DNA of 64,000 bases. Origin: Physcomitrium patens (Eukaryota > Streptophyta > Bryopsida > Funariales > Funariaceae). Under the pieces are notes generated by a model. The model did no database searches and was not told the origin of the DNA. It saw only the letters and a program-made list of their open reading frames with translations. The DNA lies in assembly GCF_000002425.4 (NCBI RefSeq), contig NC_037254.1, positions 19,941,418 to 20,005,417 of the forward strand, given 5' to 3'. Numbering within the stretch: position 1 is the stretch's first letter; each line of letters starts with the position of its first letter. The position numbers and the translations under genes were made by a program. Positions 37,511 to 50,000 of the stretch are shown piece after piece.

Positions 37511-38965
37511 GAAGATGACGAGTAGGGCGGAGATGCCTACTAGAATTTAAATGGCGATGGCATAAAGGAATGTAAAGATGGAGGTGATTGGAGATAGCAG
37601 AATACCAGTTTAAAGGGGATATAAGCGGGCTACCGATGAAGGTACAACCGTTTAATTAACTGAGTCAACTTTGGGAAAATCTATGGCTTATCCGAGAATG
37701 CATCAGCAGTGGAATCAGTGTTGTAAGTCTCAGGTGTAGTATATGTGCAGTAGAGTGCTGTAATGGAATGATCGACATGAAGCAGTTTCGGATTGTAAGA
37801 GAAGCATTCACGTTCAATATAATTATTGTTCCAGTGCCACTTACACACGAGTAGTACATGAACCAGCTAGCCCTTTCGAGGGTACCTGCGAGGTTTATAA
37901 GAATTGATTGAAGCTGTACTACTTCTGTTGTGTCTGCTCTGGTGATGCGGAAACATATGTGGTCATCCACTTGCAGCATTAGCTTGTATACCTATCTATG
38001 TATGCATTGTGTTATGCACTCAACGAAGGTGGAACGCCTGGATGCCGCAACACGTCAACATCGAACTGGCAATCTCTGGATGTATCACTTGCTTACTGTT
38101 CAAGTTGTATTAGCGGCGCTAGAATCTTCTACTGCACATTCACTGGAGGAAACGGCATCAAATTGTCTGAACTCGTCTACAACATTCCGTGTTACCTACT
38201 GTTGAAAACCTTGCCTAGTTGCATCGTCGAAGCACCGTAGCTAGTACGCCAAATGTTATCTGTGTACCTCGGGACATGCAAGGGAGGCTACAAAAGGGAG
38301 ACTGCAAAAGGGGGAATATAAAGTCTGGAGGAAGAGGGGTTTGAAACCGCCACGGACAGACACTAGGGGTGCTGTAGGGGTTTCTTGTATTAGGGCTTGG
38401 TGGTCAGTAAAAACTCAATCAAAGTTTAGGTGGCTGGTTTTTATAAAATGATCCCATACAAATGTTCTCCGTTTGTTAATGAAATGATTTAAAGTGATTT
38501 TTTATTTTTTTATTTCTGTTTTTTTATTTTTTTATTTTATTTTGATGTGATAGAAAATGGGATTTGTCTGATTCATTGATAGGCTAAGATATGTTACCAA
38601 AGTAATATCTTATCTCTTAATACTAAAGAAGGCAAAAGAAGAGTCTCAAGTGAAGTAATTACAATATTTAACTATATATATATAGATATAGATATATTTT
38701 TGTGTATTATCAAGCCCTATTATGATATTGTGCAATTTTGTTTAATTACCTTGCTAATCTTATAACCAATGAGGTGATTTGCCATTTATGATTTGTTCTG
38801 AAAAGTGTAATCTTGTATTTGGACTGAATTTTTTAATTTGTTTGTGATAACTAACGAACTAAATTGATCATATTCTATTATCTTTTTCCATGTCAAGCTT
38901 CTTACATAGATGCTATTTCATAGTTTTTTTTTTAAGTACAAAATTATTTCTTAGAGTCTTCATTC
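37511..38965. other. Flank between the Cys-rich gene and G2, no gene recognised
   Basis: Up to about 38400 the composition is moderate and short frames on both strands overlap without motifs. From 38490 on it becomes T-rich low-complexity DNA. Part of it (38340-38490) is repeated in diverged form at 53240-53395. Confidence 0.4.
38340..38490 (+). repeat. Diverged direct repeat, copy 1
   Basis: Shares with 53240-53395 the tract around ATTAGGGCTTGGTG, a CCACGGACAGACACTAGG versus CCATTGACAAAGACTAGG block, and the ending AATGTTCT...TTAATGAAAT versus AATGTTCT...TTAATAAAAT. Identity is about 70% by eye, with copy 2 shifted towards A/T. Confidence 0.6.
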
Positions 38966-39491
38966 TATCAAAAATATACATATATAAACCAATAATTACC
39001 TATATGATTAGATAAAAGTAAGTAAAAATAAATTAATTCCATAATATCTTTTATAGAAGCTTTCTAGAAGCTTTATAGATATTGCTTTGACTTCATAGGT
39101 ATCTATAATTGACTTTTTAGGTTAGAAAAATGGTCAACAAGTTAGCCATATACTATGCATGTTGGTAGCTTAAAGAACAAGCTAACTATGTGGTACACAT
39201 ATAGAAAACTTGCCTTATAAGCTAAGGCATGTGTCTTGTAAAGTCAACACATATTAGAGGTCCTATAGAATATCACCATATAGCTCCTAGTTAAATAATA
39301 TATATAGATGCAAGAGTGAAGCCCTCTTTACTCTTGTCTATTCTTTTCTTGCTTCTAGTCTTGATTCAAGAGTTTCTTGTTTCATTGTCTTTTGGCTATA
39401 GCCATTCTAGTTTCTTTTTAATATACATATTTTTTTATTTTAATTTTATTATACTTCTTTATTTACTTTCATGAAGTTCTTGTCCCTAACA
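38966..39491 (+). repeat. G2 5' LTR
   Basis: Starts TATCAAAAATATAC (from TGTCA...) and ends TTGTCCCTAACA. It contains ATATATATAGATGCAAGAG, the family's TATA region, near 39300. Confidence 0.9.
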
Positions 39492-39511
39492 AATTGGCAA
39501 GAGTATACTTA

Positions 39512-39525
39512 TAATATCAGAGCCT
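39512..39525 (+). other. Decayed primer-binding site of G2 (initiator-Met tRNA type)
   Basis: TAATATCAGAGCCT resembles the plant retrotransposon primer site TGGTATCAGAGCCT. It lies 20 bases after the 5' LTR, with G-to-A changes at the start. Confidence 0.55.
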
Positions 39526-39697
39526 TGTCTTTTCTTGATTAAGAGTAAATTATCCCTTTCTTTTGATAAGACATAAGTATATTAGAAGTTACAGATTACC
39601 TTCTTTTAAATTGATATTATTCTTAGTATCTTCTTTAATGTCTAATCCTTTCTTCTACAAGACTTGAGCAAAATTAGATTTTTTATTTCTAAGTATT

Positions 39698-40700
39698 ATG
39701 ATGGTAGAGCTTCTTGAAATAATGAGTGCAATGGCACAAATATAAGAGTAATTGAGAGAGTTAATGCTTGTGATGCATCAATTCAATTTACCATGACAAA
39801 AAGCAACAAGAATGGTAAGACGTGAAGATATAGATATGATTGGAGCTACTTCAATATTTGCACCAAATCATGTCTCTTCTCCTACAGTGGAATATCCTTT
39901 TGGTAGTAGAAAACTAAGAGTTGCCCTACTTGAGAAGTTTGATGGCACAAGATCCAAATTTTCAGGATTTATCACTCAATTATAACTTGTGATTGAACTT
40001 CAATCTCAAAACTATGCAACTTTAGGATCACAAGTTAGATTCATTGGTACACTTCTTTTACGTTTAATATTATTGTGGTTTTCATCTATTCTTAATTAAT
40101 GAGATCCAATACTAAATAGTTTAGAGGCTTTCTTGGTAGATTTTTGATCCATATATAGAGAACATGATACAACTCATGTTGCAACCAACAAGATTCATAT
40201 TTTGTAACAAAGCAATTAATCCTTAACATTATATGCTTCTCAATTTTAACAACTTGTAATTGATATTAAATAGGATGATGCTGCACTTATTAGCAAATTT
40301 TTCTATAGATTATAATATGAGGTAAAGAAATTAATGTTCAACTTATTTGATCCTTAAACATTGAGGCATGTGATTGACTTTGCTAAGATTTGTGACAATC
40401 AACTTTTCAAATTTTGATTTGAGAGTTGGATAAGTAGGCCTCAACGTTACTATAATTCAATGGCAACACGAGCACCTCCTCAATACATACATTTGAAAGT
40501 AGATGATATGCAAATTGATGCGATATGTTTCAAACCTCTTATTGAGCAAGAAAAGACTTGTCACCATTAAGAAGGATTGTGCTTATATTGTGGAGAATCT
40601 AAGGACTTTGCTCAAGATTATCTAAAGAAGTAATGTAATTATAAAATGAAGAGTACAAATGTCAAAGAAGATAATATATCAAAAAATAAGTTTATGCAGC
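39698..40700 (+). pseudogene. G2 gag with zinc knuckle, decayed
   Basis: Fragments follow an ATG near 39698. The knuckle at about 40575-40625 reads LYCGESKDFAQDY, in which both the His and the last Cys of CX2C-X4-H-X4-C are changed. Many stops. Confidence 0.7.
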
Positions 40701-40713
40701 TATAATAGGAACC

Positions 40714-41091
40714 ATGAAATCCAAATCTTATACAATACCTAATAAAGGTCATATTCTCTCCTCAGAATCTTCAACTTATTTTATATTAAATATTATTATA
40801 GGACCTAAACATTATAAAGCCTCTGTCTTGTTAGATTCAAGAGCCTCAGTGTATTTCATAGATAAAGAAATTATTAAAAGATTTAACATATCTTTAATAA
40901 AGAAAACTAAACCTATTCATATAGAAGTCATAGATGGTCGCCTGTTGTCTTTTGGAGATATTACTCACAAAACCCTTCTTACAGAAGTAATAATCAATGG
41001 TTATAATATCTTTGTGGTATTTAATATCATTAAATCTTCTTCTAATCTAATCATTTTAGACTTATCATGGCTAAAAAAATATAATCCTTAA
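40714..41091 (+). pseudogene. G2 aspartic protease, open frame with a broken active site
   Basis: The 125-codon open frame includes ASVLLDSRASVYFIDKEII, KKTKPIHIEVIDG, VVFNIIKSSSN and LIILDLSWLKKYNP. This is the retropepsin fold with its flap region. The active-site Asp-Ser-Gly is Asp-Ser-Arg, a single G-to-A or G-to-C type change. It is the best-kept protease of this family in the window. Confidence 0.85.
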
Positions 41092-41439
41092 GTACATTCG
41101 ATTTCTTGTAGTCTTAATTTTTCTAAAAATATAACTAAGAGTCTAATTAATTAAGTAAAAAATTACAAATCTAGTACAATTAAATGTATGTTTGTAGATA
41201 TAAGAGCTTTCTTGTATACTACAAAAGAATGATCACCTTGTTTCATTTATGCCACATCCATTTCTAATAGTACAAAGACTTTAAGTGACATTCCAAGCCA
41301 ATATCAAGAATTTCAAGCTCTATTTGAGAAAAAAATGTGGATACTCTTTTGAAACATCATCTCTATGATTGCTCAATTGACCTTCAAGGAGGAGCACAAT
41401 TACCATTTGGATCAATCTACAATTAATCACAAAATGAGT

Positions 41440-42087
41440 TAACTGAACTTAAGGAGTATATTGAAGAAAAACTAGCCAAGAACTTCATGTGTCATTCCAA
41501 ATCTCCAACAAAAGCTCCAATTCTATTTGTGAAAAAAAAAGATAGATCATTGCAGATGTATATTTATTATTGAGGACTCAATAAGATCATTATCAAAAAC
41601 ATGTACCCACTACCTTTAAGATCTAAACTTCTTGCTCAATTGAATCAAGCTAAGATCTATACAAAAATAGATCTATGAAGAGCATATAATTTGGTACATA
41701 TCAAAGAAAGAGGTGAATGGAAGATTGCATATCAAATTAGGCATGGATATTTTGAATATAATGTTATGTCTTTTGGACTTACTAATGTACCAACAACTTT
41801 TTAACATCTTATAAATGATATTTTTTTAGAGTTTTTGAATAATTTTGTTTTTTGTTATCTAGATGACATCTTGATCTATTCTTAGACACAAAAAAACATG
41901 AATTTCATAATAATCATGTATTACAAAAATTAAGAAATGTGGGACTTTATACCTAGATAAAAAAAAGTGTGTATTCTACACTACTCAAGTTGACTTCTTA
42001 GGTTATATCATTTCAAATCATGGACTTATGATAGATCTTTAAAAAGTTCAAACTATTATGGATTTGAAGATTTCAAAAACAGTACCA
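41440..42087 (+). pseudogene. G2 reverse transcriptase, decayed
   Basis: [48 protein letters not shown] and the intact catalytic block FCYLDDILIYS (near 41850-41883) are readable, separated by stops and a few shifts. It ends in ISKTV where insertion X copy B enters. Confidence 0.88.
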
Positions 42088-42176
42088 TGTCAGGGTAGAG
42101 AGAATTTGCCTCAAGAAAGTACTGGACTCTTGGCTGCTATTAATTGCTTAATCAAGTCTTGAAATAAGAAAGACCA

Positions 42177-42215
<39 letters not shown>

Positions 42216-43357
42216 TTTAAGTGCTATTACAGCAAATATATAAGTCTTAAGTTCCCAAAAATATCCAAAATATGATAAAATCTCTAAATCCTTAAATATC
42301 ATTATGGAGTATTATTTCCAAACTTCAAAAATTCATATCTTCCAATCGGACCATTCAAACACACTCATATTTTATAAAAAGTACTGATATACTTTTAAAA
42401 ACTACAACAATAAATTTTAATTACAAATTTATTGCAGATCTTAGGATATTACTAAAATCCTAATTGTAGCTTCAAACCTTAATTTTTATATACTTATATG
42501 TAATTTTCTTCATATTTCACAAATTAAATATTCAAATACTACAAAATTTATATGTATAGCTTTTTAATACAATAATCTACCTTCTTCATAAGGTTTGAGA
42601 TAAAAATTCGTCCAAAAACTCAAGATATGGCTCCAACCATTACTATGAATAAAATCACTTACTTACTGCCTTTGATTTGGATGCGTTGACTTCAACTCTC
42701 TATAATTTCTTCATCTAAATTCTAAATTCATCAAATAATATATAAAAAGTATAGTCAAAAAAATGTTCTCTTCAATCTCAATCGCCAATCCTTTGTTGCT
42801 CTCCGTAGATGTACGTTATGCTCCAAAGAATGACACTAGGTATGAAATTGACACCTTAACTTTGAGTGCAAATAACTACTTCATAAAAACTCCAAATCAT
42901 ATAAAATTTTCATCCAATCCGTACCCAAAAACCTAAACTTGATGTTCTTAGCCTCCAAAGCTCAAATGACTTTGAAAGAAAAACCCTAATCCCTAATAAG
43001 GCCTCAGGCAGCCTCCTTGAAGCCCATTGGGCATAGCCTTCGACCAATAGGAATGAAGATCTCCATTCCTTGCTTTCATCCGACCATGCCTTGCTTTCAT
43101 TCCTCCCTGTAAGCCTCCTATTAGTTAATAATTTCTTCTTTAGGCTCTAATCTCCTCTCAAGGCTTCATATTAAATATTTAGGTCCTATAATTTATTTTT
43201 ATTTTTTGAGATGCTATAATTAAGAAAGATAAAATTTAAAATAAAGTTTCTTAAATCCACTCTCTTTAAATTAATCTATTAATCATTCTAACATACATCT
43301 AGACTTATTAATATATAATATATTTTAACTAATTTTTATATATTATAATCTTTTATA
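42088..43357 (-). mobile_element. LTR-like insertion 'X', copy B (1,270 bp)
   Basis: Inserted in the RT/RNase H junction of G2 between GTACCA (42082-42087) and GTACGA (43358-43363), a duplication with one change. On the plus strand it begins TGTCAGGGTAGAG, which is the end of the element on the - strand. It is related, in inverted orientation, to 8548-10354. No ORF is present. A (TA)n array lies at 42180-42212. Most likely a solo LTR. Confidence 0.65.
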
Positions 43358-43363
43358 GTACGA

Positions 43364-43535
43364 CAACAAGATGTCTAATGTTTTTTGGGATTTGCTAACT
43401 ACTATTAGATCTTCATAAAGGACTTCTCTTGAGCTGCAGCTCCACTTACACATTTGACTTGTAAAGACAAACTTCATTGAAATCAAGAAGTGGAAGCAAT
43501 TTGAAGCTTTAAAGACAATTTTTTTTTGTACCAAT
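43364..43535 (+). pseudogene. G2 RT/RNase H connection, left piece
   Basis: FLGFANYY-like, IFIKD, PLTHLTCKDKLH and FEALKT-like text follows directly on the RT at 42087. The frame is cut at 43535 in the codons corresponding to ILTSIFYC of G1, and continues at 49671. Confidence 0.8.
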
Positions 43536-43731
43536 TGTCAAAGCAAAGAACTTGATGAAAATAAATAAAAAAGAATAACAAAATCAAAATAAAGAAGTAT
43601 ATATATTAAAACGAAATTGGAATGGCTATTGCAAAAGGATAAAGAAACTAGAGACTCTTGAATCTAGACTAAGAATAAGAAAGGAATTGACAAGAATAAA
43701 AAAGGTTTTACTCTTGCCTCTATATATACTA

Positions 43732-44229
43732 CAAAACAAGACCAGACTATCTCAAAAATCCCAGATCTTTTTAATCTACAGTAATATAAAGCCTCATCAC
43801 AAAATAGGATATAATAGACTAGAACAAAACTAAATGAAACTAAACAAAATAGGACATAAAAGACAAAATTGAGCAAACAAAAATGAAATAGAGCAGAACT
43901 AAACAAAAAGTTAAAAAACCAATTTTACTAAGAAAAAGGATCCAAAGCCATACCTAACCAGATGTCCCAACAGACCTTGGCCAGTCCTTTTTATATTGTC
44001 CTACTACCTTAAACCTTCTAGAATGTTCCTAGGTGATAAACTCTATTTAGATAACTACCTTAAGTCTTTTTTAAAAGGTTCTATGGTGGACCTTATATAA
44101 AGAACCATTCTAAATTCTTTCTAGAATATTCTATGGTGGATCGTACTTGGTCCACTAACCAAATCTCAATTCTAAAAACTTCCATGGTTCTAACTATCTA
44201 TACAATTATCTTATTTATACTATATCATA
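43732..44229 (-). repeat. G3 3' LTR
   Basis: 498 bp, plus-strand ends CAAAACAAGACC (from TGAAACAAGACC) and TATATCATA. It matches 48779-49304 along its length, lacking the A37 tract. Confidence 0.9.
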
Positions 44230-44248
44230 GTTAATCCTCCTCCACTAA
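44230..44248 (-). other. G3 polypurine tract
   Basis: On the - strand AGTGGAGGAGGATTAAC runs directly into the 3' LTR, the usual place for plus-strand priming. Confidence 0.75.
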
Positions 44249-44279
44249 TATAAAATGTCCTCATTTCACTCTCAATGGT

Positions 44280-44480
44280 ATGTCCAAATTATCTCTTTGC
44301 AATAGGTGAGGTTTTGCGTAGGTTTCCACATTATATCATGAATGAAATAACCTTTCCAAAGAACTTTGTATTGAAATTGTAGATATCCATTGCCATGATG
44401 AAGGTAGCGATGCTCCAAAATGCTGTCCACTTCATATTCTTGTCACTCATCAACTACATCTGGTAGTGGTAGTCGTTGAT
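44280..44480 (-). pseudogene. G3 chromodomain
   Basis: On the - strand YEVDSILEHRYLHHG, YKVLWKGY, then a WKPTQNL segment fits the chromodomain pattern, following a LPDVVDE stretch at the integrase C-terminus. Confidence 0.8.
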
Positions 44481-44599
44481 GTCAATTCAAAAAGTACTTT
44501 GGCTCGATATGAAATTTCTTCAATTGTAAAATATACAAGACTAGATGAACTTGAACATGTCGCAAAAGCTTGAGACACTATGTAACATTAAAAATCACT

Positions 44600-45330
44600 G
44601 CAAAAATGTGGAAAGATCCAAGCAATCGAGGTACTAGTTTATACATTTAGATTGACGTAGGAAGTGGCAAGTTGGCGTTGGAGAGTAACACTTGATCACC
44701 CTCCCAAAAAGTCTTATATTATCGATGGTTATCCATATACTACTTCTGTCAATTATGTGCAATAAGAAGGTGGTATTATACCTCTTGTCAATCATTATAT
44801 AAATTCTTTTATTATCAGGTTGTTGGTATTGATAGGACCATGAAGAATTGCTAGCATAATTGGATGCTAATCAATTTTAAGGAAAAATAGTGAATGATCG
44901 ATACTTGCTTGAATAGTATTATTGTAAGCAAACTCTAAGGGCATCAAATATTCATCCTAATTATTATGATGAACCACTACAAATGCCCACAACATATCCT
45001 CCAAGGTCCAATTTGTAAGCTTTGTTTGCCCATTTATTTGAGAATGGAAGATTGTAGACATGGCAAGTTGTGTACCTAGTAGCTTGAATAAGGCTTGCCA
45101 AAAAACTTCTTGTAAAGTATGGATCCTAATTTGAAATGATGATACGAGGTAATCCATGGTGATAAAAAGATAATATCAAAAAAGTCTCATGCAAGCGTTG
45201 AGGCATCAATATCCAAGTACATTGTAGCTAAGTGAAGTTGCTTTGAGAGTCGATCTACAAAGACAAAATTGTGGTATGATTATGAAGCATCTATAGCAAA
45301 TACGTAACGAGATCCATAGGTACCTACTTC
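44600..45330 (-). pseudogene. G3 integrase, decayed
   Basis: The open piece 44957-45157 contains VFWQALFKLLGTQLAMSTIF, HSQINGQTKLTN (usual HPQTDGQTERTN), and TLEDMLWAFVVVHHNN. Together these are the core between the second catalytic Asp and the catalytic Glu region. Stops interrupt both sides. Confidence 0.85.
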
Positions 45331-45499
45331 CAACATGTTGTAGGTATCAAAATTGATTGTAATAATCTAAGAGATGCTATGTTGCATCTTTATTACATTG
45401 ATATGACTTGCAGGAGTGTACAAAGATTCAAACATTATAATCCAAACTTACTCAAAACTATGTGCTTCAAATCCAGATATTGGAATGTCATGTTCCTAC

Positions 45500-46960
45500 T
45501 GAAGTATGCGCATCTAGAATTTAACATTATTAGGTACATAAATTTTCTTCTTAAAATAGAATAAACCATCACTAAGAATGTAAACTTGATATTATATATT
45601 TCTCACCTTCAATCGATCGCTAACCATCTTGAAATAAGCATCTCAATGTGTAGCTTTCTTCTATTTTGCTTCTTTGGTTAGATCTCAAATGATACTATTA
45701 ATGGTAGCGACTTCTGTCTTATCTCTTGATTTGTCCTTCAACTTTGGTCTACACAATAAGCTATTTGATACAGTATATTTTTTCCCTTATTTGTACTCAA
45801 GCTAGATATCAAAAATTTGTAACTATTCTTTTTAATGGTGATGCCACGATTTTATATTTTTCAGATGTAAATCATGTAGCAAGAGTTGATGGTCAGTCCA
45901 AACAACTATTAGCTCCCCTCCAATAGACAAAGTCTCCACTATCATTATAGTATAATTGCTAATTGCTCTCAATCATGTATAGAATAATTCCGCTTTGTCC
46001 TTTTGAGCTTGTATGATTCATTCACTACAAGTTGAAGACCCCTACCAAAGTCTTGTTGAAGGACCGCTCTAATAGCAAAGTCAAAAGTATCAATGTCAAG
46101 CATACAAGGAAAGTTAAGATTATACGGTTGCAATATTGGAGCAGTAATGAGTACCTCCAACTTATCAAAGGTATTTTGCTGCTCCAACTTCCATTCAAAT
46201 GAGGCACTTTTTTCCAATAGGTTTATCAATGAGATAGCAATGTGAGCAAATTACCAAATAAAATGGCGATAGTATCCAACAAGGCCTAAAAATAAGCAAA
46301 CTTCGAAAGTATTCTTAGAGGTTGACCAATCATCTACTACTTTCAGCTTATGTTGTTCCATATGCATACCTTTGGAGAACCCCACATGTTCCAAAAAGGT
46401 GACTTTCGACTTCCAAAGTTCATATTTTGATTACTTCCAATAGAAGCGACTATCTTGCATCTGATATAGTACTTCTTGTAGGTGTTGATTATACTCTTCA
46501 AAGGTTTTATTATATATGAAGATATCATCGATGAAGACAACTACATACTTATTCAAAAGGTCTCAAAATAATTTGTTCATCTGACCCATAAAAGAGGCTG
46601 GAGTATTAAGGATAAAACTAGCCATTTGAAATGTCGATAGCACATAAAAAATGTCATCTTTTTCACATCCTCTCTTGCAATAGGTGTTTGCTAATAGCTA
46701 CTCTAGAGATCCAATTTATTAAAGATGGTCGCACCTCAAAGTTGGTCAAGAAGATCATCCACAAATAGAAATAGATATGCATTTTTAACAGTTTGCTTAT
46801 TAAGACCTCGATAGGCAATGCAAAGACAAATTCTACCATCTTTCTTAGGTATAAAGAATACAAATTCTTCTCATGGTGATGTTCTTTCTTGAACGAGTTT
46901 TTTTTCCAAAATTTCATCTAATGTCTTCTATAGCTCTTCAAGTTCTTTTGATGCTAGGTG
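45500..46960 (-). pseudogene. G3 reverse transcriptase and RNase H, decayed
   Basis: From right to left: KFWKKNSF-type entry with LYLRKMVEFVFAL (46663-46917), a block with VVFIDDIFIY holding the intact FIDD catalytic motif (about 46520-46550), a LGLVGYYRHFI segment, then the frame 45969-46229 with INLLEKSASFEW, QNTFDKLEVLIT, DIDTFDFAIRAVLQQD and NYSIHD, which is the RT to RNase H transition. Stops and shifts throughout. Confidence 0.87.
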
Positions 46961-47199
46961 ATAAATTGGTCAACTTATTAATTTGGTTCTACTTAATAGT
47001 TTTATTTAAAAAGATGTACCTCGATTAGGATGTACGTAATTAGGTAGGTTGGTTGAAAAGACATCTTGATATTTTTGTATCAACTGTTATGCCATTCTAT
47101 CCTTTTGGCTGTCTTTTCTACCATTGATGTAAGATTTGAAACCACCATATATACCAATTATTCATGCTTTATTTTCTTCTTCATAAAGGTCATTCCTAC

Positions 47200-47600
47200 G
47201 AGTAAGTCTTTGGTTGTAGATTATCTTTTCTCTTTATTTAATGTAGAGGTGCAAAGAATCACCTTACAACTTCTATCCTTAAAAGAAGTTGTCTTTACTG
47301 CCCAATCAACTTGCTTATTTTTCATCTCTAGCCATGGCATACCAAAGATAACATCATACCTTAGCTTTGTCACCTTGAATCTTTCTCTTAAGACGTAGGT
47401 GTTTATCAATCTCAAGTTTTTTTTTTTTCACATGTTTCACTCAATATATTTTTTCAATCATCTTCAAGATATATACTTCCTCCCTTGATTACCTTAGTTT
47501 TAATTTCAAGTTAATTGATAATTTTAGTTGAGATGTAATTTTCTATAGAGCCACAATCTACAAGCACTCAATATGGTTGTCTTTTTAATAGTCTCGTTAG
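47200..47600 (-). pseudogene. G3 protease region, decayed
   Basis: The open piece 47221-47415 reads RYDVIFGMPWLEMKNKQVDW and AVKTTSFKDR, the conserved C-terminal strand of retropepsins in this lineage (YDVILGMPWL). The active-site portion to the right is broken. Confidence 0.8.
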
Positions 47601-47699
47601 ATGCACAAGCCAATTCTTTTTGTAATTGTTCAAGGCCATGCCATTTGTCTTTGAGAGATAGTAGCTATCTCAATACTAACCCTTGATGCCTTTATTGGG

Positions 47700-48700
47700 A
47701 AGCTCCATTTTCTCGCTCTAACTCATTATCAACTTGGTGAATTTTGAGATTGTGAATCTGCCTTGTCTTACTAGTGCTTGAATTTTGATGTTTTGAACAA
47801 CTTCAAATCTGATGGCTTGACTCTCGATAATAGAAAAAAAATCACTTTTGTACCAATATTTGTCGTCTTTGTAGTATCAATAATTCTTATGGAGCATCAA
47901 TCTCCATTGGCATTGATTATTGTGCCATAATATTTGATAGCAGTATACGACTTTGTACTATAGGTTGTGCTTCACAATTCCTGAAATCTATAGCATCGAC
48001 CCTCTCTACAATCCAAATTGCCACTTTGAATGTTTGTGGATCCCTTAGCTCTACCTCTTACTAGATCCCTACTTTCAAACCTCATAAGAATCGATCTATT
48101 GTCTTTGCCTTTGAAACATTACTAGTTTGGAGATATAAGAATTTGAATTAGGAGACATAATCTTATACTAATCTAGCTTCTATAAGATTTGCCAACTAAT
48201 CATGTGCTATCTTTTTCACATTGATGGACCAAAATTGATTCCTAAACTTGGTCTGAAACTCCTCTCAATCACAAAATCCACCTTGAGCTCTATAGCTTTG
48301 AATTTAATGTTGCTACCAAATGGTTGCTGCATCTCTCAAATAACTCGCTGCATATATAATTCCTTCAATAGTATTTGCTCCAAATAGTTGGAAGTATTGT
48401 CGCATGTTGAAGAGCCATTAACATACATCTTGTCTTGAAGTCTCAAAGTATGTACTAAGCTTACTAAATTTTAATCTAACAGATGTCGAGTTTCTTATCC
48501 TCAAAGCTTTTATTTGCCTTTACAAAGTAGTTATCTAGCCTAAGAAGTATTGTACTTGAGAATCCATCTAGGATTTCTTTGCCATATCTCTCATACTATA
48601 ATTTCTCCACTGGACTCCAATATTGTAATACCTTTTCACCTCCCGATTGAATTTTTAAGAGTAGCTTGCGATAGCCTCAACTTAATATCCACTATGACCA
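47700..48700 (-). pseudogene. G3 gag region, strongly decayed
   Basis: Assigned by position between the primer site and protease. A degraded Cys-containing patch (CYRF...) near 47960-47990 may be the zinc knuckle, but I cannot show the complete motif. Confidence 0.45.
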
Positions 48701-48762
48701 CAATAACTAACCTTAGACTAGATAATGAATATTGACAAGCTTCAAAAGTAAACAATTTAATA

Positions 48763-48778
48763 CGTACTTTGATATCAA
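48763..48778 (-). other. Decayed primer-binding site of G3 (initiator-Met tRNA type)
   Basis: On the - strand the bases next to the 5' LTR read TTGATATCAAAGTACG, which is the initiator-Met site TTGGTATCAGAGC with G-to-A changes. Confidence 0.65.
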
Positions 48779-48918
48779 TGAAATAAGACCAGACTATCTC
48801 ATAAATTAAAAATCTTTGTAATCCATAGCAATAAAAAACCTCATCACAAAATATGACAAAATAGACTAGAACAAAACTAAATAGAACTAAACAAAATAGG
48901 ACATGAAAGACAAAACTG

Positions 48919-48959
<41 letters not shown>

Positions 48960-49304
48960 AAAGTAGAATTAAACAAAAAGATGCAAAATTAGATTTTACT
49001 AAGAAAAAAGATTCAAAGCCATACTTGACCAAATGCCCCAAAAAGCCATAGCCAATCCTATTTATACCTTATCCTACCAGATTGGACCTTCTAGAATGTT
49101 CATAGGTGGTAGGCCTCACCTAAATAATTAGCTTAAATTTATTTTTTAGAAGGTTCTATGATAGAATCTATCTAAATAACCACCCTAAATTCTTTCTAAA
49201 ATGTTCCATGATAGGTCCTATCTGGTCTACTAATCTAATTCTGATTTTAGAAACTTCCATGATTCTAACTATCTATACAATTATCTTATTTATGCTCTAT
49301 TACA
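48779..49304 (-). repeat. G3 5' LTR
   Basis: 526 bp, plus-strand ends TGAAATAAGACC and CTCTATTACA. The extra length over the other LTR is mainly the A37 tract at 48922-48958. Confidence 0.9.
48922..48958. repeat. A37 homopolymer in the G3 LTR
   Basis: An uninterrupted run of 37 A, where the other LTR has only a short A-rich stretch (near 43880). Confidence 0.95.
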
Positions 49305-49670
49305 TACTATCTAACTAGGAGCTATGTGACAATATTCTATAGGACCTCTAATATGTGATGACTTTGTAAGACACATGCCTTAACTTACAAAGCAAGTTTT
49401 CTATATGTGTGCCATATAATTAGCTTGTTCTTCAAGCTATCAATATGTGTAGCACATGGCTAATTTATTGACCACGTTTCTAATCTAAAAAGTCAATTAT
49501 AGACACTTATAAAGTCAAAGTAGTATCAATGAAGCTTCTAAGAAGCTACTATAGAAGATATTATGAAATTAACTTATTTTTATTTACTTTTACTTATTTC
49601 TATTTAATCGTATAAATAATTATTAATTTATATATATATATATATATATATATATGTCTATGATACCAAT

Positions 49671-50000
49671 CTTGTATTGTGTTGACTTCTCCAAGGCATT
49701 CTTTATGGAAACAAAAGTATCAAAATTTGCTTTAAGTGTCGTATAATCACAAATAGAAACAAATGATAAACTTTACCTAGTAACTTTTTATTCTAGAATT
49801 TTTTTTAATAGGTGAGATTAAGTATGAGATCCACAACAAAGAACTTCTTACAATTGTGGATTCTTTTCAAGAATAGCATCATTATTTAGAAGGTGCTTCT
49901 ACTCTAATCATTGTGTATATAGATCACAAGAATCTTGAATACTTCATGTCAACACGTATTTTGAATTATTGTCAAGTCCATTAAAATATGTCTTTATCAA
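49671..50000 (+). pseudogene. G2 RNase H, right piece
   Basis: Continues the frame cut at 43535: CVDFSKAFFMET-like, KFALSVV, then EIKYEIHNKELLTIVDSFQE and an IDHKNLEYFM segment. This matches the G1 RNase H at 29955-30215 and shows that L6 inserted cleanly. Confidence 0.82.

Larger units (their letters stand above)
43732..49304 (-). mobile_element. Ty3/gypsy chromodomain element 'G3' nested in solo LTR L6
   Basis: LTRs lie at 43732-44229 and 48779-49304, with perfect duplications TACTA at 43727-43731 and 49305-49309. On the - strand the order is LTR, primer site, gag, protease, RT, RNase H, integrase, chromodomain, polypurine tract, LTR. It belongs to another gypsy lineage than G1/G2 (protease motif ending VDWAVKTTSF, RT with FIDD). 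It must be the youngest of the three layers here, yet it is also full of stops. Confidence 0.93.
43536..49665 (-). mobile_element. Solo LTR 'L6' of the G1/G2 family, split by G3
   Basis: The two parts 43536-43731 and 49310-49665 join to one LTR of about 552 bp in reverse orientation (plus-strand ends TGTCAAAGCAAAG and GTCTATGATA). Perfect target duplications CCAAT lie at 43531-43535 and 49666-49670. It sits inside the RNase H of G2, and the host reading continues across it. The right part carries a (TA)n array at about 49628-49655. Confidence 0.92.
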
